From Flavobacterium pokkalii (lineage in GTDB: Bacteria > Bacteroidota > Bacteroidia > Flavobacteriales > Flavobacteriaceae): a DNA stretch of 64,000 bases. Positions within the stretch are counted from its first letter, which is position 1, and every line of letters starts with the position of its first letter. The notes beneath the pieces were generated by a model. The model did no database searches and was not told where the DNA came from. It saw only the letters and a program-made list of their open reading frames with translations. Below, in pieces: positions 47,820-54,525 of this stretch. The position numbers and the translations under genes are program-made. The DNA is taken from contig NZ_NASZ01000016.1 in NCBI RefSeq assembly GCF_014596575.1, positions 1-64,000 on the forward strand, in the 5' to 3' direction.

Positions 47820-50477
47820 ATGAAAACGATTTTCATTACATTATTCCTTTCACAAATTTGTTTCTCTCAAAGTCAATCATTGGAAGATAAAATCTACTAT
47901 GCAGTTGATTCCTTTGTAGCACAACCATCAGCAGAAAATTTAAAATCCCTAAACATAACAGAGAATATTTTTTGGAAAAATCCAAAAACAAAAACAAAAG
48001 ATGAATTACTGGCCATTGTAATCTTAAATTGCAACAAAGCCTATTATGAAAATCAGTTTAACCAACTTCAATCAGCCATTTCCTCTTATGAAAAAGCTTG
48101 GAAAACTTATCAAAAATACAAACTCAACAATTATGACATAGTAGAATATTGCTTAAAACCTTTGGGAAATTTATATACCATTATTGGCGATTACGACAAT
48201 GCCGAAAACACCATCAAAGAGTATTATTACATTGCAACCCAACATAAAAATCAACAACAACAATATGCTGCTGTATTGAATTTATCGAATGTGTATCAAA
48301 ACTCAGGTAAAATTGATTTAGCTATCAACTTACTAGAAAAAACCATTCAAACCGAAAAATTATCCAAAACCCAAAAAGGGATTCTGCTGAATAATTTGGG
48401 GAACAACTATGTATTAATATACAGGAGACCAATTCCTCCGGTTCCACCGATTAAAGAACATTTTTTCGAAAATCTAGAGGGGTCGTATCTTGAAGCTATC
48501 AAATTATTACAAACCGATAAAACCCAAACCGAGACTTTGGCAAATTGTTACAGAAACTTAGCTTCTATAAATTTGCAATGGCAAAAATTTGACTTGGCCA
48601 ATTCTTATTTTGAAAAAGCCAAAAACTATTTTCATACAACTCCTAATCTTTCTACCCGCAAAATAGCACAATTCAAATATGAAGAGGCTTCCCTACTATT
48701 TCAACAACAAAAACTAAAGGAATCTACCTCTGCTATTACTGCTGTATTCAAAATATTAATCCCAAATTATTCCAATAAGAAAAGCGTTTTACCTAATCAA
48801 AAATCACTCTATTCCGAAACAACTTTATTGGATGCTTTAGACTTAAAAGCAGCCATTTTAAGTAAAGAAAACCAACCCAAAAAAGCATTAGACGCCTACC
48901 AATTAGCTTTTTACATCGAAGAATTGTTAGCGAACATGATGATTTATGAAAACTCAAAAATCATCAATCAAAATCGTGTTCGTCTAAGAACTGAAAAATG
49001 CATTGCCATTTATGATTTATTGTATCAAAAAGAACAAAAACAAAGTTATATCGAAGCGGCTTTTCAATTGGCGGAGCAAAGCAAATCGGGAGTCCTGAAA
49101 AACTATTTATCACAAAACAAAACCATTTCCCAAAAACAAAAAGGCTATATCGTACAATTGCAAAACTGGAGCAATCTTATTCTGAAAGAACAACAAAAAG
49201 GGAATTTGGCCAATATCAAAAAAATAAACGAAGCCATCGAAAAACAAAATGGACTCATGCTTTCGCTAAAACAAATTCGAGCAGAAAATAACGCTTCTGA
49301 AAAAGAAACAACCGACATTAAGGCTTTGCTAGCCAAATTAGAAAAAGACAAAGCCATGATGATTGAATATTTTTCAGGGTTTGAAAAAATGTATTTTTTT
49401 ATTCTTGATAGCAATAGAATTAGACTTGATTTTTATTGGGACAACCATACTGCAACGCCAAGAATTATTTCGTTTTTAGATTATTTCAGCGATGCCAATA
49501 AAATTATTGACAACCTTTCGAACTATAATCATTATGGACATTCCTTATATAAAATGCTAAAATTACCAGTAAATTCAAATTACAAAAACCTCATCATCAT
49601 TCCGGACGGGATTTTAAATTTCCTGCCTTTTGAAGCTTTAATCACCGAAGAATCTAACACTACCAACTTTGCTCAAATGCATTTCATACTGAATGATTTC
49701 AACATTGGTTATGAAAATTCGGCTCAGTTTTATTTGTCACCAAATCAAAAAAACAACAATCCAGAGAAGAAAGTTTTAGGCATTTTTCCGGTTTTCGAAA
49801 AAACATCTTTGGAATTGTCTTATTCTAAAAATGAGATGCAGTCAATTAGGCAAAATTTCGAAGGAAGCTATTTAGCAAATACTAATGCAACTTTTGAAAA
49901 CTTCAAAAAAAATGCTGCTAATTATTCGATTTTACATCTCTCCACCCATGCCGATGCAGGTGATATTGTAAGTCCGGCGAGTATCAAATTTTTCGATCAG
50001 GACATTCTCTATTCCGAATTGTATCATTTGAATCTCAATCCTGATTTGGTTGTTCTAAGTGCTTGTGAAACGGGTATTGGCAAACTTTATAAAGGCGAAG
50101 GGAGCATGAGCGTTGCCCGTGGATTTCAATTTGCCGGAGCGCAAAATTTGTTATTTTCCTTATGGAAAGTCAACGATTACACGACCTCCGTTTTTATGGA
50201 TTCTTTTTACCGAAATATCAAAAGCGGACAGTCTTATCTGGAAGCGAATGCCAATGCAAAAAGAGATTTCCTGAAAAACCCTAATATTTCCAATGCTAAG
50301 AAATCGCCTTACTACTGGAGTGCTTTTGTGTATTATGGTGCTATCGAAAAAAAGGACAACAGTCTGTATTATGCTACTATTATTTTGGGAATTGTAACTG
50401 CAATTGCTTTAATTTGGCTTCTTATTCGCTACCGAAATGAAAAATCTGCACGAAATTCTCAAAAAAGAAAACTATAA
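47820..50477 (+). CDS. Exported TPR-CHAT protease with C-terminal membrane anchor
   Basis: This 885-residue protein has a signal peptide (MKTIFITLFLSQICFSQ), some ten TPR-like helical repeats (about residues 60-480), a linker and a caspase-like CHAT domain. The catalytic pair is His710 (HLSTHAD) and Cys749 (SACETGIG). One transmembrane helix (about 850-869) and a basic tail end the protein, so the TPR and CHAT parts should face the periplasm. Most described CHAT proteases are cytoplasmic. The frame runs back to 47679 but that part is repeat DNA, so I start at 47820 (47808 is also possible). It overlaps the next gene, a retropepsin-like protease, by 41 bases. Confidence 0.88.
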   Translation: MKTIFITLFLSQICFSQSQSLEDKIYYAVDSFVAQPSAENLKSLNITENIFWKNPKTKTKDELLAIVILNCNKAYYENQFNQLQSAISSYEKAWKTYQKYKLNNYDIVEYCLKPLGNLYTIIGDYDNAENTIKEYYYIATQHKNQQQQYAAVLNLSNVYQNSGKIDLAINLLEKTIQTEKLSKTQKGILLNNLGNNYVLIYRRPIPPVPPIKEHFFENLEGSYLEAIKLLQTDKTQTETLANCYRNLASINLQWQKFDLANSYFEKAKNYFHTTPNLSTRKIAQFKYEEASLLFQQQKLKESTSAITAVFKILIPNYSNKKSVLPNQKSLYSETTLLDALDLKAAILSKENQPKKALDAYQLAFYIEELLANMMIYENSKIINQNRVRLRTEKCIAIYDLLYQKEQKQSYIEAAFQLAEQSKSGVLKNYLSQNKTISQKQKGYIVQLQNWSNLILKEQQKGNLANIKKINEAIEKQNGLMLSLKQIRAENNASEKETTDIKALLAKLEKDKAMMIEYFSGFEKMYFFILDSNRIRLDFYWDNHTATPRIISFLDYFSDANKIIDNLSNYNHYGHSLYKMLKLPVNSNYKNLIIIPDGILNFLPFEALITEESNTTNFAQMHFILNDFNIGYENSAQFYLSPNQKNNNPEKKVLGIFPVFEKTSLELSYSKNEMQSIRQNFEGSYLANTNATFENFKKNAANYSILHLSTHADAGDIVSPASIKFFDQDILYSELYHLNLNPDLVVLSACETGIGKLYKGEGSMSVARGFQFAGAQNLLFSLWKVNDYTTSVFMDSFYRNIKSGQSYLEANANAKRDFLKNPNISNAKKSPYYWSAFVYYGAIEKKDNSLYYATIILGIVTAIALIWLLIRYRNEKSARNSQKRKL

Positions 50478-50916
50478 AAAGGTAAAATTCAAAATTACCA
50501 AAACCCAACATCTGTTGATTAAAGCCAAAATCAACGATGTAACCGGACATTTTATTCTGGATACGGGAGCTTCGAACAGCTGTGTTGGTTTTGAACATAT
50601 CGAATTGTTTCATTTAAACGCCGAAGATTCTAAAACTAAGGCTTCCGGCGCCGGAGCTACAGGAATGCTTACCCAAACGGCATCGCAAAATAAACTCCAA
50701 CTGGGTTCGTGGAAAAACAATGATTTCGACTTAATTATTTTTGACATGTCGCACGTAAACGAAGCTTTAACTGCTTATAAAGCAAAAACGGTGGACGGAA
50801 TCATTGGCGCAGATGTTTTATTGAAAGGCAAAGCCATTATTGATTATTACAATAATTTCTTATATTTACGACAGCCAATCAAAAAAACTAAACATCATGA
50901 TAAAAAACTACGCTAA
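50437..50916 (+). CDS. Retropepsin-like aspartic protease
   Basis: This 159-residue protein has the aspartic protease motif LDTGAS (Asp42-Thr43-Gly44) and the later hydrophobic-Gly motif GIIGADVL (121-128) of single-domain retropepsins, which work as dimers. It has no signal peptide, so it appears cytoplasmic. Its start codon lies inside the 3' end of the CHAT gene (41-base overlap) and its own end overlaps the next gene by 20 bases, so all three are tightly coupled. The substrate may be a cluster protein or the CHAT cytoplasmic tail; this is inference. Confidence 0.85.
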   Translation: MKNLHEILKKENYKKVKFKITKTQHLLIKAKINDVTGHFILDTGASNSCVGFEHIELFHLNAEDSKTKASGAGATGMLTQTASQNKLQLGSWKNNDFDLIIFDMSHVNEALTAYKAKTVDGIIGADVLLKGKAIIDYYNNFLYLRQPIKKTKHHDKKLR

Positions 50917-51661
50917 AGCCGTCTGTTTGGCGCTGGGATTACTATTATTCTCCTGTTCTACAGAAGATACCGTTGACGAAAGTCCAGTGACAACAGTAAT
51001 TTCTAATTCTAATTCTGACACTTCAGTGACTGCAAAAGGAGCTCCAACAAAACCCACAACGGCAACCATTTGGGAATTCAATGATATAAACGAATGGGAA
51101 GACGCTACACAGGTAGGATTTCCAAACTACTATATTGACAACGACACCCTGCATATGTTTACCAATGCGAATACCTGGGAAAGAACCAAAATAAAATCGA
51201 CTGCAACTTATACAACAGGAACTTATTCCTGGCGGGTTTATGTTCCTGAAATGGGCGTAGGCGATTGCGCCAGCATTGGGGCATTTTTATACAATGACGA
51301 CACCCACGAACTCGATTTTGAAATCGGTTACGGCAACACCGCTATCCGTCAGGAATTAGATGCTGCTTCAGATGATCTTATTGTGTATATGACTTCCCAA
51401 GGAAATCCTTTCTATTCTTTTCAAAGTAAAATCAAAAGAAATCAATGGTACACTTTAAGTATTAATTTGTCTCTAAATAATAAGAAAAAATACGTTGCAA
51501 CCTGGAAAATTGACAATCAAATTTTAACTACTAAAACACTCACTTATGGTAGTCAAACGAAGTTTAAAATCTTTTGCAGTGTAGAAAACCTAACATTTAT
51601 TGGCGATCATATTCCTTACACACAAAATTATGCCTTATTTGATTGGGTAGAATTCAAATAA
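50897..51661 (+). CDS. Lipoprotein with jelly-roll domain and GH16-like motif
   Basis: This 254-residue lipoprotein (lipobox LLLFSC, Cys20) has a Ser/Thr-rich linker (30-50) and one beta-sandwich domain (about 55-254). Residues 137-146, HELDFEIGYG, contain the E-x-D-x-E pattern of GH16 endo-beta-glucanases (Glu138, Asp140, Glu142). The rest of the domain (DNDTLHMFTNANTWERTKIKS, ending with NYALFDWVEFK) is like concanavalin-type folds, but I cannot confirm GH16 activity. The ATG at 50897 is preferred to that at 50840 because it starts the signal peptide. It is the last gene of the cluster, followed by a terminator. Confidence 0.75.
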   Translation: MIKNYAKAVCLALGLLLFSCSTEDTVDESPVTTVISNSNSDTSVTAKGAPTKPTTATIWEFNDINEWEDATQVGFPNYYIDNDTLHMFTNANTWERTKIKSTATYTTGTYSWRVYVPEMGVGDCASIGAFLYNDDTHELDFEIGYGNTAIRQELDAASDDLIVYMTSQGNPFYSFQSKIKRNQWYTLSINLSLNNKKKYVATWKIDNQILTTKTLTYGSQTKFKIFCSVENLTFIGDHIPYTQNYALFDWVEFK

Positions 51662-51686
51662 AAATTTAAAAACTTAATTATCTACC

Positions 51687-51724
51687 GCAGATTCACAGAA
51701 TTAATTTTTAGGCTGTGAATCTGC
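51687..51724 (+). terminator. Terminator of the CHAT cluster
   Basis: GCAGATTCACAG (51687-51698) pairs perfectly with CTGTGAATCTGC (51713-51724), followed by AGTTTTTT. It lies 25 bases past the last cluster gene. The converging ThuA gene ends at 51740. Confidence 0.85.
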
Positions 51725-51739
51725 AGTTTTTTAAAAAAT

Positions 51740-52528
51740 TTACTTTCGGTTTTTTTTCTTCGAATGGGATTCTTTTGAATTTTCTCTTAACGCCCACAAA
51801 AGCCCACCTTCAAGGTGCCTGATAAAAACCGGATCAACATAATCCTTGCTATCATGCCCAAGAGCCGTATAAAACACTCTTCCGCCTTCAAATTCATGGT
51901 ACCAGGCCAATGGTAAATAATCACCAAAAGTACGCCCCGGATAAACCTCTTTTTCGCTGTCTTTGACAGTTCGCATATCGGCAGCCAAAAGTACCCGATT
52001 ATTAGGATTGAATTCGTTCATATAATAACACTCGTCTTCTTTCTTCCAAGTTTCGCCTAACATCGAAGTTGCAGGATGATTTTTATTAATCACTTTTATT
52101 TCAAAAGACTGAAAAGCCGGATGTCTTTTAAACTTCCCTCCCACCATTTGAGCATACCAAGGCCAATCTTTCTCAGAATCTGAAGCACTGTGCACACCCA
52201 CGTAGGCTCCTCCAGAACGAATATAATCCACCAACGCTTGTCTTTGCTCCTCGGTGTCAAAAATATCATTACAGGTATTTGAAAAAACAAGACAACTATA
52301 TTTTGCCAAATTTTCGGTATTCATTACCGTCGGGTCATCAGATACATCCACAATTAAGTTGTTTGCTTCCCCAATTTTTTTCCAGGCTTCCACACTGAAA
52401 GGAATATTTTTATGCACATAACCTTTGCCGTTTTTGGTATACACCAAAATTCGTTTTTTAGCCGGCGGATTGGAGAAAGCAGCATTCAAGCCAAAAACAA
52501 CCGTGAGCAATAGTAATTTGATTTTCAT
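51740..52528 (-). CDS. ThuA-domain exported protein
   Basis: This 262-residue protein has a signal peptide (first 19 residues, ending NAAFS) and a ThuA/glutamine-amidotransferase-like fold: KKRILVYTKNGKGYVHKNIPFS at the start, a GGAYVGVHSASDSEKDWPWYAQMVGGKF core and PLAWYHEFEGGRVFYTALGHDSKDYVDPVF near the end. ThuA is linked to trehalose or sugar-alcohol metabolism; in Bacteroidota it often appears in sugar clusters. It is a periplasmic protein of unknown reaction here. Single gene, converging on the CHAT cluster. Confidence 0.9.
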   Translation of the reverse strand: MKIKLLLLTVVFGLNAAFSNPPAKKRILVYTKNGKGYVHKNIPFSVEAWKKIGEANNLIVDVSDDPTVMNTENLAKYSCLVFSNTCNDIFDTEEQRQALVDYIRSGGAYVGVHSASDSEKDWPWYAQMVGGKFKRHPAFQSFEIKVINKNHPATSMLGETWKKEDECYYMNEFNPNNRVLLAADMRTVKDSEKEVYPGRTFGDYLPLAWYHEFEGGRVFYTALGHDSKDYVDPVFIRHLEGGLLWALRENSKESHSKKKNRK

Positions 52529-52557
52529 AATTTTCTATTTATATCATTTTATAATAA

Positions 52558-52974
52558 TTAACCGAATTCCTGAATAATATAATTCTCTAATTCTTTCATT
52601 ACATTATCTAAATCGTGTTTCACTCTAAAATCAGAAATCCTGTAAACATAAAGCCCTAAATTAGTCAAAAATTCCTCTCTCTTGTCATCATACTCCTGTT
52701 TATCGTCATGGCTAGAACCATCAATTTCTATTATCAAACCGAGAGATTTTACATAAAAATCAACTATAAAACTACCTATAATTCGCTGCCTGTCAAAATC
52801 AATAGTCCAGAAAGTATTATTTCGTACTTGTCTCCAAAAAACAACTTCCGACAAAACTCCCGCTTTTCGCAAAGCCTTGGCTCTACCAGACAACGCTTTA
52901 TTATACGGCAATAATTCGATACTTCTCCTGTAAATAGGCTTATCATGGATATAAGTAACGATTTCGGGTTTCAT
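52558..52974 (-). CDS. DUF559 (Vsr-like) endonuclease-domain protein
   Basis: This 138-residue protein is the DUF559 fold related to very-short-patch-repair nucleases: SEVVFWRQVRNN at the start, DFDRQRIIGSFIVDFYVKSLGLIIEIDGSSHDD with the conserved D-x-E...D-G residues, then KREEFLTNLGLYVYRIS. It may cut DNA, but stand-alone members have no defined role. A perfect -7 box (TATATTTG, minus strand 53003-52996) lies just upstream, but the place of the -33 box is occupied by a GC-rich repeat that begins 6 bases away. Confidence 0.9.
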   Translation of the reverse strand: MKPEIVTYIHDKPIYRRSIELLPYNKALSGRAKALRKAGVLSEVVFWRQVRNNTFWTIDFDRQRIIGSFIVDFYVKSLGLIIEIDGSSHDDKQEYDDKREEFLTNLGLYVYRISDFRVKHDLDNVMKELENYIIQEFG

Positions 52975-53008
52975 AAGCTGATTTGTTTTTTATTTCAAAT
53001 ATAGTTGC

Positions 53009-53126
53009 CACCCCGCCCTTCGGGCACCCCTCCAAAGGAGGGGAAATTTAGCTTTCTTGAAAATTGCAATCCAAATAAACGTTATACTTCCCCTCTTTTT
53101 AAGAGGGGTGCCCGTAGGGCGGGGTG
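53009..53126. repeat. GC-rich nested palindrome
   Basis: The ends CACCCCGCCCTTCGGGCACCCCT (53009-53031) and its complement (53104-53126) match at 22 of 23 bases. Each arm folds again into two small stems (GCCC-TTC/GTA-GGGC and CCCCTCC-AAA-GGAGGGG or CCCCTCTT-TTT-AAGAGGGG). The element is far richer in GC than the surroundings. Elements like this recur in many Bacteroidota genomes between genes. Confidence 0.85.
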
Positions 53127-53163
53127 TTCTTTACGCATTATACCATTTCCGAATATAAAAAGA

Positions 53164-53198
53164 AAATCCCAAATTCCTGCTCAAGGAATTTGGGATTT
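53164..53198 (-). terminator. Terminator of the odhA-odhB operon
   Basis: AAATCCCAAATTCCT (53164-53178) pairs perfectly with AGGAATTTGGGATTT (53184-53198). On the minus strand TCTTTTTAT follows. It lies 31 bases past the odhB stop. Confidence 0.85.
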
Positions 53199-53206
53199 AT
53201 ATGTTT

Positions 53207-53231
53207 GTCAGACTGAGCTTGTCGAAGTCTA
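53207..53231. repeat. Short flavobacterial repeat at the end of odhB
   Basis: TCAGACTGAGCTTGTCGAAGTC followed by TA: this short sequence recurs in flavobacterial intergenic regions. The odhB stop codon (TAG, 53231-53229) lies at its inner edge. Confidence 0.45.
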
Positions 53232-54461
53232 CAATTCAAATGCTTTTTTAGGATTTCCACCGCAAAGCAATTCAACCGGATTTTCTAAAGCTTCTTTAAC
53301 AGCAACTAAGAATCCTACAGACTCACGACCATCGATAATTCTGTGGTCATAAGATAAAGCGATGTACATCATTGGATGAATTTCAACTTTACCGTTAACA
53401 GCGATAGGACGCTCGATAATATTGTGCATTCCTAAGATTCCAGATTGTGGAGGGTTGATAATTGGTGTAGACAACATAGAACCAAATACACCACCATTAG
53501 TGATTGTAAAAGTTCCTCCTGTCATATCATCAACTGTAATTTGTCCGTCACGAGCTCTTAAAGCCAATCTTTTGATTTCAGCTTCGATACCACGAAAAGT
53601 TAAATTCTCAGCATTACGAACAACAGGAACCATTAATCCTTTTGGTCCTGAAACTGCGATAGAAATATCACAGAAATCAAATCCAATTTTATGGTCACCG
53701 TCCATCATAGAATTTACATCAGGGAACAATTCTAACGCTCTTGTTACCGCTTTTGTAAAGAATGACATATATCCTAAACCTACACCACCGTGTTTTGCTT
53801 TGAATGCGTCTTTGTATTCATTACGCAATTGGTTGATAGGCGTCATGTTTACTTCATTGAAAGTAGTTAACATTGCTGTCTCGTTTTTAGCAGCAACTAA
53901 TCTTTCTGCTACTTTACGACGTAACATTGACAATTTAGTACGCTCTACACCACGGCTTCCACCTGTTGGAGTTCCCATTGAAGGAACTGCTTTTACAGCA
54001 TCGTCTTTAGTGATTCTTCCACCTTTACCAGTTCCTGTTATAGTTGCTGGCGCTATATTTTTCTCGTCTAATATTTTTTTAGCTGCCGGAGATGGTGTTC
54101 CCGTAGCATAAGTAGTTGCTGGTGCTGCAGGAGCCGCTGGCGCAGGTGCTGCTTTTGGTGCTTCAGCTGCAGGAGCTGGTGCTGCTGCAGGAGTCGCTGC
54201 TGGTGCAGATCCAGATGGTTTAGCTGCAGAAGTATCAATATGACAAACTACTGCCCCAACTGCTACTGCATCACCTTCTTCTGCTTTAAGAGTAATGATA
54301 CCACTAGCTTCTGCAGGTAATTCTAATGTAGCTTTATCAGAGTCAACCTCAGCAATTGCTTGGTCTTTTTCTACATAATCTCCGTCTTTTACTAACCAAG
54401 TTGCAATCTCAACTTCTTTAATTGATTCCCCTGGTGATGGGACTTTCATTTCTAAAACCAT
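53229..54461 (-). CDS. sucB: Dihydrolipoyllysine succinyltransferase (OdhB/SucB, E2)
   Basis: This 410-residue E2 subunit of 2-oxoglutarate dehydrogenase has a lipoyl domain (residues 1-76, lipoyl Lys43 in DSDKATLE), an Ala/Pro linker, a peripheral-subunit-binding domain (about 120-158, [32 protein letters not shown]) and the catalytic core. The catalytic His373 and Asp377 are in [10 protein letters not shown]. It transfers succinyl groups to CoA in the TCA cycle. It is 64 bases downstream of odhA on the same strand; E3 is not adjacent. The open frame on the opposite strand is a shadow. Confidence 0.96.
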   Translation of the reverse strand: MVLEMKVPSPGESIKEVEIATWLVKDGDYVEKDQAIAEVDSDKATLELPAEASGIITLKAEEGDAVAVGAVVCHIDTSAAKPSGSAPAATPAAAPAPAAEAPKAAPAPAAPAAPATTYATGTPSPAAKKILDEKNIAPATITGTGKGGRITKDDAVKAVPSMGTPTGGSRGVERTKLSMLRRKVAERLVAAKNETAMLTTFNEVNMTPINQLRNEYKDAFKAKHGGVGLGYMSFFTKAVTRALELFPDVNSMMDGDHKIGFDFCDISIAVSGPKGLMVPVVRNAENLTFRGIEAEIKRLALRARDGQITVDDMTGGTFTITNGGVFGSMLSTPIINPPQSGILGMHNIIERPIAVNGKVEIHPMMYIALSYDHRIIDGRESVGFLVAVKEALENPVELLCGGNPKKAFEL

Positions 54462-54525
54462 GTCCTATTATTTTAAATTATGAATTTTATTTTTTTAATG
54501 TATAAATCTTTATTCTGTGCGATTA

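Noticed and set aside
53005..53352. An open frame spanning the GC-rich repeat
   Set aside because: It is translated palindrome and repeat sequence and runs into odhB antisense; such frames recur wherever this repeat occurs.
53422..54111. A 229-codon open frame opposite odhB
   Set aside because: It lies wholly antisense to the well-conserved E2 core; it is open because of codon bias and shows no family pattern or start signal.
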